A stretch of DNA of 64,000 nucleotides. Origin: Verrucomicrobiales bacterium (GTDB taxonomy: Bacteria; Verrucomicrobiota; Verrucomicrobiia; Limisphaerales; J093). The stretch covers positions 62,001 through 126,000 of the forward strand of contig JACKPW010000010.1 of the NCBI GenBank assembly GCA_024233215.1, in the 5' to 3' direction. Positions 36,900 through 44,627 of this stretch are shown here, in pieces. The translations under genes and the position numbers were made by a program. The notes beneath the pieces are model-generated. The model did not search any database. It was not told where the DNA came from and saw only the letters and a program-made list of their open reading frames with translations. The number at the start of each line of letters is the position of its first letter. Positions within the stretch are counted from its first letter, which is position 1.

Positions 36900-38161
36900 G
36901 CACCGTCATGACCGCCCCCGCCCCCGCGCAGGACAAAGGACGCCAGTCTGGAGCGACCCCGCCTCCCGAAAGACCGCCCGGGACAAAAGCCCGCCGGCGC
37001 CTCAGAGTGATCCTGTGCGGACTGGCTCTGGGAATTCTGGTGCTGGTTGGGTTGGATTTGCTCTCCGGCAGGGGACCCGATGTGCCCGTCGTTCAAGGTC
37101 GACCATTGAACTTCTGGTTGCGCGACCTGGCGGCCGGCACTGCAGAGAGGAGGGAGGCGGCACGGGAAGTGCTCCGAAGCGGAGGGGGCGGAAACGTCGA
37201 TTGCTTGGTACGGATTCTCGCCCGGGACCCCTCGTTCGCGGGAAGGCTCCTGCTCCGGAGCGAAGGGTGGTTGCCGCGCGGCCTGAGCACCCAACTGCAC
37301 CGCCGATTTCGCCCCTATGAAACCGCCTTGGACCGCACCGGAGCCGCGATGGCACTGGGTCTGCTGGGCAACACCAACGCGATGGTCATCGCATCCCTCG
37401 GCGAAGCCCTGCACTCCGGGGATCTCCGGCTTGCCAGCGCCGCCGCCGCAAGTCTGGGCCGGCTCGGGCCTCCGGGGACAGACCGCCTGTTGGCCGCCCT
37501 GCCCAAGCTTTCCGGAGGAAGCCGACTTGCCGCCCTCGCGGGGATCGAGCCGACCCACACGACGGCTGCAGTCGCGGTCCCGGTGATCCTCCAGGCAGCT
37601 CTGGGCGAACCGAACTCCCGAACGCTGCCGGTCTACGGCCATGCCCTCGCCGGTTTCGGCAGGGAAGCCGTGGCCGTCGTGTACGCCGCGTTGAGCAAGA
37701 CCGAGGCCGAACCGAGGGAACGCCTGGTCGGACTTGCCGTCACAGCCGCCGGGGAAAGTGACGGCTTTCTGCTGGCTTGGGATGAGGAATGGGCGGTCCA
37801 AGACCCCCCCACGAAAGTGGCCGCGCTCGGGGTGTTACAGAGGGTGCAGGGACGTTCCATCCGCCGCGCCATCCGGTTCGCCCACGGCATCTGTGATCCC
37901 GACGCGCAGGTTCGCGAAGCCGGTCTCCGCGGCCTGGTCACGGTGCGCCAAAACGCCCGTCGGGCGGTTCCCGTGCTCATGGACGGCTGCCGTTCCGGCT
38001 CGAACGATGTGCGTGTCGCCGCCATCGAGGCGCTGGGGCAACTCGGACCGGTGGCCATCGAGGCCAGCCCCCGATTGGAAGCGCTCTGTGAACTGGGCGA
38101 TCCGCGGACGCGCGCGGCAGCCAGGCAGGCCTTGAGAGCGATCGGAGGAACCCCACCGTGA
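36896..38161 (+). CDS. Membrane-anchored HEAT-repeat protein 2
   Basis: 421 residues, start overlapping the previous stop. A Pro-rich cytoplasmic N-terminus (about 35 residues) precedes a membrane anchor VILCGLALGILVLVGLDLL, then VVQGRPLNFWLRDL and HEAT-like repeats (DRTGAAMALGLLGNTNAMVIASLGEAL, RLASAAAASLGRLGPPGTDRLL, DVRVAAIEALGQLGPVAIEAS). A paralogue of the preceding gene, translationally coupled to it. The function is unknown. Confidence 0.76.
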   Translation: MSTVMTAPAPAQDKGRQSGATPPPERPPGTKARRRLRVILCGLALGILVLVGLDLLSGRGPDVPVVQGRPLNFWLRDLAAGTAERREAAREVLRSGGGGNVDCLVRILARDPSFAGRLLLRSEGWLPRGLSTQLHRRFRPYETALDRTGAAMALGLLGNTNAMVIASLGEALHSGDLRLASAAAASLGRLGPPGTDRLLAALPKLSGGSRLAALAGIEPTHTTAAVAVPVILQAALGEPNSRTLPVYGHALAGFGREAVAVVYAALSKTEAEPRERLVGLAVTAAGESDGFLLAWDEEWAVQDPPTKVAALGVLQRVQGRSIRRAIRFAHGICDPDAQVREAGLRGLVTVRQNARRAVPVLMDGCRSGSNDVRVAAIEALGQLGPVAIEASPRLEALCELGDPRTRAAARQALRAIGGTPP

Positions 38162-38168
38162 TGATCTG

Positions 38169-38945
38169 ATGATCTCAACGATCCCAGGTGACCTCCTCGG
38201 AGTGCTGCGCAGCGCGCGTCATGTCGTTGTACTGACCGGCGCGGGATTCTCGGCGGAGAGCGGCGTGCCCACGTTCCGCGAGGCGCAGACCGGTTTGTGG
38301 GCACGGTTCCGCCCGGAAGAACTCGCCACTCCGGAGGCCTTTGCCCGCCACCCGCGTGAGGTGTGGGATTGGTATGCCTGGCGCCGTGTTCTGGTGGCGA
38401 AGGCCCGCCCCCACGCAGGCCATCGGGCACTCGTTGAACTGGCCCGCCGCGTCCCCACGCTCACGCTGATCACCCAGAACGTGGACGGCCTCCACCAGCG
38501 GAGCGGTTGCCGGGAGGTGATCGAACTGCACGGAAACCTGACGCGGGTGCGCTGCGCGGGGACGTGCGGTACGAGCCCCCTCCCGGAATCCCCGGACACC
38601 CTCCCCCCGCCGTGCCCGTGTTGCGGCCAGCCGCTCCGGCCCGATGTTGTCTGGTTCGGAGAATCCCTGCCGGCAGACGCACTGGCACAGGCCTGGCAGG
38701 CGGCGGGCGCCTGCGACCTCCTCTTCAGTATCGGGACATCCACCCTCGTCTATCCGGCGGCGGCTTTGCCGGAAGTGGCCCTCGATGCCGGAGCTTCTGT
38801 CGTGGAAGTGAATCCCGACGAGACGCCTCTCAGCCGACGGGCGACCTGGTGTCTGCGGGGCAAGGCCGCAAGCGTGCTCCCACTCCTGCTGGAACGCACA
38901 TGGGCCCAGGAGAAGGGCAAGCCCTTGCAATCCGATGACGATTGA
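38169..38945 (+). CDS. cobB: NAD-dependent deacylase (sirtuin), SIRT5-like
   Basis: 258 residues. NAD-binding GAGFSAESGVPTFRE, TQNVDGLHQRSG, catalytic His in LHGNL, zinc cysteines (C-x4-C pair near RCAGTCG and CPCCG), and SIGTSTLVYPAA. W-Y-A-W-R carries the Tyr-x-x-Arg pair that in SIRT5/CobB-class enzymes favours succinyl- and malonyl-lysine. It starts seven bases after the HEAT-2 stop, so it may be part of that operon. Confidence 0.93.
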   Translation: MISTIPGDLLGVLRSARHVVVLTGAGFSAESGVPTFREAQTGLWARFRPEELATPEAFARHPREVWDWYAWRRVLVAKARPHAGHRALVELARRVPTLTLITQNVDGLHQRSGCREVIELHGNLTRVRCAGTCGTSPLPESPDTLPPPCPCCGQPLRPDVVWFGESLPADALAQAWQAAGACDLLFSIGTSTLVYPAAALPEVALDAGASVVEVNPDETPLSRRATWCLRGKAASVLPLLLERTWAQEKGKPLQSDDD

Positions 38946-39030
38946 GCTTGCGCGGGTCAACGGCGGAAGGGTATGGAAAAGGCCGCTTTGGGCCACCCGT
39001 CGGTCCGGGCTCCAGGGAACGGTCTTGAAT

Positions 39031-39106
39031 GGGGTCGTAGCTCAGTTGGTAGAGCGTCTCGTTCGCAATGAGAAGGTCAGGGGTTCGACTCCCCTCGGCT
39101 CCACCA
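39031..39106 (+). tRNA. tRNA-Ala(CGC)
   Basis: 76 bases with a full cloverleaf and encoded CCA. Acceptor GGGGTCG pairs with CGGCTCC, including G3-U70, the alanine identity element. The D-arm is GCTCAGTTGGTAGAGC, anticodon loop TTCGCAA with CGC at 39064-39066, T-arm GGGGTTCGACTCCCC and discriminator A. Confidence 0.97.
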
Positions 39107-39463
39107 CCGTTCAGGCCGGGGGATCATCAGTTGGGTTGATATACGCCTCGAGCAGATGGCTGGAGCATGCTTGACAGTCCGTCGCAGAGGACTAAGCTGA
39201 CTCCGGGCTTGGCAAGTGGGCCTTGCCGGATTTCCAGAGTGCGCGGAGTTCCTTGGAGCCGGGCGCAGGACGGGAGAATGACCTTTGACAGAGAATCGAA
39301 ATACGGCTTTTGATCCGGGTGTCAGTACGTTTCTTCAGTGGGTTCCCCACCCCCTCCTCCTTGGCGTCTGATACCCGGATCATTCTTCTGCACGGATCGC
39401 GAAGGAAGGCTTCCGAAGGAATTCGCCGCCCGCATTTCCCCGGCAAAACGAACAGACAAACAT
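39107..39463 (+). other. Gene-free region with promoter-like site and inverted repeat
   Basis: 357 bp without a gene. TTGACA at 39171-39176, 16 bases, TAAGCT at 39193-39198 is promoter-like on the plus strand. TGATCCGGGTGTCAG (39311-39325) and CTGATACCCGGATCA (39368-39382) pair at 14 Watson-Crick positions plus one G-T with a 42-base loop. It may encode a small RNA of about 180 bases that ends at the hairpin, or the hairpin may simply end transcription of the AAA+ gene coming from the right. Confidence 0.35.
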
Positions 39464-41308
39464 CTACCTCCCTCCCAGTGTCGCTCGCAGGCGGCCATAT
39501 TCCATCAGGAGGTGTGCGCGATCGGCGTCGGCATAACGCTCCGGCAGGTAGCGCCGGTCGGAACAGGCCAGAACCGCGGCCAGTTCCTGCAACTCAAGCA
39601 ACTGGGGGTCCAACGGGTCGATGAAGGAGTCCATGGCTTCCCGTACATCCCCCAGGGTGACGTCTGCGTCACGCCCAGCCAGCACCGCCCGTTCCTTCGC
39701 CCGCACCAGGATGGCCTCCACGTCACTGCCGGTGAGCGGACGCTGACCGTGCCGCTCGCGGAGTTCCTCCCGGGTGCCCTCGTCGAGGGCAATTCCACGG
39801 GCCCGCGCAATGGTGTCAAACAACTCCACCACCTCCGCCGGGCCCTGCGCCGGGAAGAGCGGCAGGCAGAGCCCAAAGCGACCCTGCCGCTTCATGTCGA
39901 TGGCCAGCAGGTCAGGACGCGAGGTCATCGCCATCCAGAGTTCCCGTCCCCGCAGACTGGAATCGCCGATGTGGGCCGCAAAGGCCGCGAACACGCGGCT
40001 CGACACCCCGCTGTCGCCGTCGTTGGACCGGTTGCCGAACACGGCATCCGCCTCGTCCACCACCACGATCACCGGTCCCAGGGCGCGGATGGTCATGAGG
40101 ATGCGCATCTGTTGAATCTCGGTGTCACCGACCCATTTGGAGCGGAATTCACCCAACTCCATCACGGGCAAACCGCATTCACTGGCAAAGCAGTCGATCA
40201 GGAACGACTTGCCCACCCCCACGCGTCCCGGAACCAGCACACCGCGCTCAAGCACGTCGCGTTTGTCGTTCCGGATCAGCCAGGCAAGCTCGCGCAACCG
40301 GGCCTTGGCAGCGGTGTGAGTGGCCACCCAATCGAGTGACTTGCCGGGCCGGGGATCCTTGAAGCGCACGAGTCCCTGACAGTATTCCTCGATCAGCCGC
40401 TTCTTGCCGGCCGCCACCAACTCCCCGGTGACACGGTTGTCGTTACGGGCCGCCTCCGCCAACAGGTGATGAACCCGCAACAGGTTCAAACCGGCGGTGC
40501 GGGCGGCAAGCTCCCTGGCACTCAAATCGCTCCACTCCGCCAGCGGTCGTCCCCCGGCCAGTTCCGCCACCCCGTCGCCTTCCACAAACCGCCCGCGCTC
40601 CGTGACGTCCGGCAATTCGATCCGCACCTGAGCCACGTGGGGGTTCTGCAGCAGGTCGGCCGACAACTCGTTGATGGCCTCCGTGGCCAGCAACACCCCG
40701 ATGTCGAGTTCCCGCAGTTCGGCGGAGGCCGCCCACTTCAGCAGGGTCACCAGCGCCATTCGTTCCCCCAGGCTGGCTCCCGCCTCCTCCTGCGCCGGAA
40801 TGATCTTCTCAGGAAAATCGATCACCAGGGTCACCCCGCGCCGTTCCGGTTTGTCCCGCAGGCTCTGGAAGAACCGACGCAGGATTGGGGCGAGCTTCAC
40901 GAAATCATGGGGCAGCCCGCCCAACCGGAAGTTCGTGTGCTCGACCTGATCGTAGATCTCCAGCCACTCGAAGAACTGCTGCTGCATGGTGGACGAGCCG
41001 AAGGTCAGTCCATCACCGATGTCGAAGAACAACAGAAACGACCGTTCAGGGAACAACCGCCGCGCAAGGAACGACTTCAACGTCACGAACTCAACGCGTC
41101 CGCCCGCCCGAAGCGGGTGAAGATCGAAGATGTTCCCGTGCAGAACGAAAAGCGTGTAGGCGGCACTGTTCCAACGGCGCGCCAATTCCAGGGCCCAGCC
41201 GCGCAATGGAAGCGGACCGTCTTCCGAAGGCTCGTGGACCGCGGCATCAGCCGGTCCGGCGGGCGTCGTCTTCGGTGGGCGTTTGGTCTTGGGGGCACGA
41301 CGGCTCAT
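39464..41308 (-). CDS. AAA+ ATPase, last gene of the vWA/PspA-like/ABC operon
   Basis: 614 residues. The C-terminal half holds an intact AAA core: Walker A GRVGVGKSFL at about 360-368, Walker B VIVVVDEADAVFG, sensor AMTSRPDLL, KRQGRFGLCLPLF (arginine-finger/sensor-2 region) and a helical lid GTREELRERHGQRPLTGSDVEAI. The N-terminal half resembles a second AAA core without a P-loop (LVIDFPEKIIPAQ in the Walker B place; GVLLATEAINELSADLL after it). The N-terminus is Pro/Lys-rich. The gene overlaps its upstream neighbour by four bases and belongs to the operon starting at 47961. AAA+ ATPases of this type remodel protein complexes; the PspA-like protein in the operon is the obvious candidate substrate (inference). 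Confidence 0.88.
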   Translation of the reverse strand: MSRRAPKTKRPPKTTPAGPADAAVHEPSEDGPLPLRGWALELARRWNSAAYTLFVLHGNIFDLHPLRAGGRVEFVTLKSFLARRLFPERSFLLFFDIGDGLTFGSSTMQQQFFEWLEIYDQVEHTNFRLGGLPHDFVKLAPILRRFFQSLRDKPERRGVTLVIDFPEKIIPAQEEAGASLGERMALVTLLKWAASAELRELDIGVLLATEAINELSADLLQNPHVAQVRIELPDVTERGRFVEGDGVAELAGGRPLAEWSDLSARELAARTAGLNLLRVHHLLAEAARNDNRVTGELVAAGKKRLIEEYCQGLVRFKDPRPGKSLDWVATHTAAKARLRELAWLIRNDKRDVLERGVLVPGRVGVGKSFLIDCFASECGLPVMELGEFRSKWVGDTEIQQMRILMTIRALGPVIVVVDEADAVFGNRSNDGDSGVSSRVFAAFAAHIGDSSLRGRELWMAMTSRPDLLAIDMKRQGRFGLCLPLFPAQGPAEVVELFDTIARARGIALDEGTREELRERHGQRPLTGSDVEAILVRAKERAVLAGRDADVTLGDVREAMDSFIDPLDPQLLELQELAAVLACSDRRYLPERYADADRAHLLMEYGRLRATLGGR

Positions 41309-42261
41309 TGGGACTGGCTCCTGCGGCGACGACGGGCGGTTTTCGTCGGTGCTTCCTCGAGCACCGGCGGAGGGGCGCTCTCGTAACCCACACGCAGCTC
41401 GGTCTGGGGCAGGCCGCCGACGAGATCCTTGAATTCATCCATTTCGGAAAGCCATTTGTTCGTCTGGTCGAGGTGCTCGACGGTGGCGTCGATGCGGGCG
41501 CTGAGCGCGGTCGCATTCTTCATCGCGAAGGCCTCCGCGCGGATCAGTTTGATCTGCTGATCGAGGCGCTGTTGCTCCGACACCACCAGGCCGAGGTTGT
41601 CACGCGCCTGGTCGACCCGGGCAAGACGTTTGCGAAGAACACTCAACCGGTCCCGGCGCGATTCCAGCAGCCGCTCGCGCACGCCGAGGTTGGCAGATCC
41701 CTTCCCTCCGCGCAGGCCCTTGACTTCTTCCTCAATCCGGCCGACCTCCTCCTCCGCCTCCTGCACCAGGGCCGGCACGTCCTCGCGGCGTTCGGTCTCG
41801 AGAAACCGCTCCAGGGACTCCTCGATGCTGAGCAACCTGAGAAAAGTCCACATCAACTCGTCGAGCCTCCGGACCCGAAGCTCGTTGCCGTCCACGCCCA
41901 CGGAGACGGTCTCCGTCCCGGCGGACTCGATGCTGCGGCAAACGTCTGCCAACTCCTCGTAGCGTTGTCGCCTTAACGTGGAAAGCGACGCGAGCAGGGT
42001 ATCGCGCTTCCGTACGAATTCCTCAAGCCGGGCGCGCGATTCCGCCTCGGTTGCTTTCCGCCTCCGCCGATCCACCCAATGACGGAAGAACGCCAGGTCA
42101 GGCAGGTAGATCCACCCCAGCAGGTAGGCCGTGGCGCCGGCAATCAACGCCAGCGGTTGGGCGGCAATGAATCCCGCGCCCAGCGTGAGCGCCCCCAGCC
42201 ACACATGATGCGGGCTCTTCAGGAACTCGCGACGGTAACCGGGTTGTTGCGCCTCAGCCAT
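41305..42261 (-). CDS. Membrane protein with long coiled coil
   Basis: 318 residues from ATG 42261 (ATG 42282 is an alternative). Two hydrophobic segments (VWLGALTLGAGFIAAQPLALIAGATAYLLGWIYL) near the N-terminus form a hairpin, followed by about 240 residues of charged helix (RARLEEFVRKRDTLLASLS; EAEEEVGRIEEEVKGLRGG; RRDRLSVLRKRLARVD) typical of coiled coils, and a basic C-terminus. I do not recognise the family. It overlaps the AAA+ gene by four bases and lies 26 bases after the ABC ATPase gene, so it is part of one operon. It may anchor the AAA+ or coiled-coil partners to the membrane. Confidence 0.75.
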   Translation of the reverse strand: MAEAQQPGYRREFLKSPHHVWLGALTLGAGFIAAQPLALIAGATAYLLGWIYLPDLAFFRHWVDRRRRKATEAESRARLEEFVRKRDTLLASLSTLRRQRYEELADVCRSIESAGTETVSVGVDGNELRVRRLDELMWTFLRLLSIEESLERFLETERREDVPALVQEAEEEVGRIEEEVKGLRGGKGSANLGVRERLLESRRDRLSVLRKRLARVDQARDNLGLVVSEQQRLDQQIKLIRAEAFAMKNATALSARIDATVEHLDQTNKWLSEMDEFKDLVGGLPQTELRVGYESAPPPVLEEAPTKTARRRRRSQSQ

Positions 42262-42287
42262 GCCAGGGACGGAGTCTATCATCGGCG

Positions 42288-43169
42288 TCAGGGACGAGCC
42301 AACGGTCCACCCGCAGGAAGATCGTCCTCCAACCGCCGCAGCAGTTCCTGCTCGGCCTCGCGAAACCAGGGCCGCCGACGCATCACCTCGGGCGGTTCAT
42401 CCGGCCGCGGCACCTCCAGCACCTCGATCAAGCGGCCCGGCTTCGACGCCAACCGCAGCACGCGGTCGCCCAGATAGATCGCCTCCTCCACCGAGTGCGT
42501 CACCAGGAAGACGGTGCTTTCCTGCTCGCGCCACAACTGCACCAGCAATTCCTGCATCTGCAGGCGAATCTTGGGATCGAGCGCCCCAAAGGGTTCATCC
42601 ATCAGCAGCACCCGCGGCCGCAGGATAAGCGTGGCCGCGATGGCCACACGCTGCTGCATCCCGCCCGAAAGCTCCGCGGGGTATTTCCTTTCGGCCCCCT
42701 CCAGGCCCACCTTCCGGACCCACTCGGCCGCGCGTTCACGCCGTTCCGCCTTCGGAGTGCCCGCCAGCTTCAGACCGAACGCCACGTTGTCGAGAACGGT
42801 CAGGTGCGGCAGCAACGAGTATTTCTGGTCCACCATGCCACGATCTGCCCCGGCATTCTCCACTGGCTTCCCGTGCAGCAACACCTCCCCCGAACTCGGC
42901 GGAAAATGGGGCCGCAGCCCGCCGAGAATACGGAGGATCGTCGACTTGCCGCAACCCGAGGGACCGACAATCCCAATCATCTCGCCGTGGTCCGGGACAT
43001 CTTCCACCGTGAAGCTGACGTCCTGGATGGCCACCTTCGCCTCGGGGCCTTCGCCAAACCGCTTTGTCACGTTGCGAAATTCGACCAACGGCGGAGCAGG
43101 CGAGGCCGGGGCGGCCGGGGAATCCGGTGCGTTCCCGGCGGTGGAGGACTGGACGGAGGTTTCAGGCAT
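42288..43169 (-). CDS. ABC transporter ATP-binding protein (TauB/SsuB/NrtD type)
   Basis: 293 residues. Walker A GPSGCGKSTILRILGG, Q-loop VDQKYSLLPHLT, signature LSGGMQQRVAIAATL, Walker B LLMDEPFGALDP and switch His LVTHSVEEAI are complete. The long N-terminus before the core (about 30 residues, Ala/Pro-rich) is unusual. It powers the permease encoded just upstream; the family imports taurine, sulfonates, nitrate or thiamine precursors, but the operon context suggests a different role. Confidence 0.93.
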   Translation of the reverse strand: MPETSVQSSTAGNAPDSPAAPASPAPPLVEFRNVTKRFGEGPEAKVAIQDVSFTVEDVPDHGEMIGIVGPSGCGKSTILRILGGLRPHFPPSSGEVLLHGKPVENAGADRGMVDQKYSLLPHLTVLDNVAFGLKLAGTPKAERRERAAEWVRKVGLEGAERKYPAELSGGMQQRVAIAATLILRPRVLLMDEPFGALDPKIRLQMQELLVQLWREQESTVFLVTHSVEEAIYLGDRVLRLASKPGRLIEVLEVPRPDEPPEVMRRRPWFREAEQELLRRLEDDLPAGGPLARP

Positions 43170-43175
43170 GGCCGG

Positions 43176-44036
43176 TCAATTTCGGTGGCGATACGGGAAC
43201 AACAGGCGCCCACCAAGTTTCCAGAGCTGATCGCAGGCAACCGCAATCGCCACGATGACGATGATGACCGCGAAAATCGAGGCGGTGTGCCCGCGTCGTT
43301 CGGAAATGGCAATGAGGTAGCCCAGCCCCCGCTCGGCGTTCACGACCTCCGCCAGGATGATCCAGCCCCAACCGACGCCGTATACGCCCCGGAGATGATC
43401 CCAGAGATCCGCCTTGGCGACCGGGAACAAAACCTGCCACACCAACTGCCACTGCGATGCCCCCTTGGTCACCGCCACGTCCAGGTAGGCCGGTGGCACG
43501 TCGCTGATCGTCTTGATCACCAGCGGCAGCAGGATCACGAAGCAACCGATGAACAGGAAGGCGATCTTCTGCGTTTCACTCAGGCCGAACCAGGCAATCG
43601 TCAGCGGAATGAATACCACAATCGGGACGTACGCCCCCGCCAGCGCCAGCGGACGAAAGAACGCCGCCACCGGCCGGAACGTCGCCATGTAGACCCCCAA
43701 CGGCACGGCAATCACCGCGGCCAGAAAAAAGCCGGCAGTGACCCGGACAAAGGACACCCACACGCTTCGGACCAGTCCCTGTTCAAAATGGAGTTTCGGG
43801 AAGGACTGCAGAACCTCCATCGGCCCGGGCAGAATCAGCGGCGCAATCCAGCGATCCTCGATCTTCTCCCCGCGCGTGGCCAGCCACCAGAACCCCAGCA
43901 CCACTGCGCAAAAGCCCGCCGTCAGAAGCGCGGCCCGACGTGGATCGAGATCGAACCGCACCCGCATCCGGGTGAAATAGCTCACCCCGGTGAGCAGGCC
44001 GACGAAGAGCAGGGCGAAGATGACAAATCCAGTCAT
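43176..44036 (-). CDS. ABC transporter permease (TauC/SsuC type)
   Basis: 286 residues with about six membrane segments and the EAA loop YLDVAVTKGASQWQLVWQVLFPVAKADLW (E-A-A-x3-G-like). A first extra membrane segment (FVIFALLFVGLLTGVSYF) precedes the usual fold. It pairs with the ATPase gene six bases downstream. Confidence 0.92.
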   Translation of the reverse strand: MTGFVIFALLFVGLLTGVSYFTRMRVRFDLDPRRAALLTAGFCAVVLGFWWLATRGEKIEDRWIAPLILPGPMEVLQSFPKLHFEQGLVRSVWVSFVRVTAGFFLAAVIAVPLGVYMATFRPVAAFFRPLALAGAYVPIVVFIPLTIAWFGLSETQKIAFLFIGCFVILLPLVIKTISDVPPAYLDVAVTKGASQWQLVWQVLFPVAKADLWDHLRGVYGVGWGWIILAEVVNAERGLGYLIAISERRGHTASIFAVIIVIVAIAVACDQLWKLGGRLLFPYRHRN

Positions 44037-44071
44037 GGCAGTCTCGGGTGGGGGTCACGGACACCCCCCAC

Positions 44072-44554
44072 TCAGGGGCAGGCAACCTCCTCGATGAACC
44101 GGTCGAGCGCCTTGCGGGTGTTGGTAAGAATCCGGCTCGCGATGAACGGCCCGAGGATCAGCCACAACAGCAGCATCCCCCCGAGCGAGGAGTACAGCGG
44201 CAGCATCCAGAGTGTGTCGTCCTGCTGAAGACTGAACAGCACGGTGAACAGCAGGCCGAGGAACAGGCAAAGCGCCGGAGGGAAGATGCGGGCAAACAAC
44301 CCGAGCTTGCGTGCCCCCCCCAGGTCCGCCTCGAGGTTCAACCGCTCCCCCCGCGCCACGAACCGGATTCGACTGGCCCCCAGCAACGGGCTTTGCCGAT
44401 TGTTGCGCATCCCCGGACCCTCGAACACCGCCGAACCGCCCCCGCGCTCCTTCGTGCGAAACCCGGCCGCCACGAGCACCGCCGCGGCCCGTTCAAGGGC
44501 CCGGGTCGGGTCGGTTTGCAGCCGACTGGTGGCGGAGTGGCGGTAGCGATCCAT
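44072..44554 (-). CDS. Small membrane protein of the operon, unknown family
   Basis: 160 residues from ATG 44554. The N-terminal half is soluble (ALERAAAVLVAAGFRTKE, FEGPGMRNNRQSPLLGASRIRF) and the C-terminal half has two hydrophobic segments (FPPALCLFLGLLFTVLF and LYSSLGGMLLLWLILGPFIA) with a short basic/acidic end. I do not recognise it. It lies between the solute-binding protein and the permease and is likely a membrane accessory subunit. Confidence 0.68.
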   Translation of the reverse strand: MDRYRHSATSRLQTDPTRALERAAAVLVAAGFRTKERGGGSAVFEGPGMRNNRQSPLLGASRIRFVARGERLNLEADLGGARKLGLFARIFPPALCLFLGLLFTVLFSLQQDDTLWMLPLYSSLGGMLLLWLILGPFIASRILTNTRKALDRFIEEVACP

Positions 44555-44588
44555 TGAGCAAAGCCCTGCGGGTAGAGCCCGTCGCGAC

Positions 44589-44620
44589 GCCGCCACCCTG
44601 GAGTGGACCCGGGTGGCGGC
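44589..44620 (-). terminator. Intercistronic hairpin after the solute-binding protein gene
   Basis: GCCGCCACCC and GGGTGGCGGC form a perfect 10-bp stem with a 12-base loop, seven bases after the stop of the solute-binding gene and before the next gene. No T-tract. It may stabilise the upstream mRNA, giving more binding protein than membrane subunits, as intercistronic REPs do in the malE-malF region (known example); this is inference here. Confidence 0.55.
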
Positions 44621-44627
44621 CTTGACG

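Noticed and set aside
42495..44228. 577-residue open frame opposite the ABC genes
   Set aside because: Shadow with Arg/His/Gln-rich composition over well-supported ABC ATPase and permease genes.
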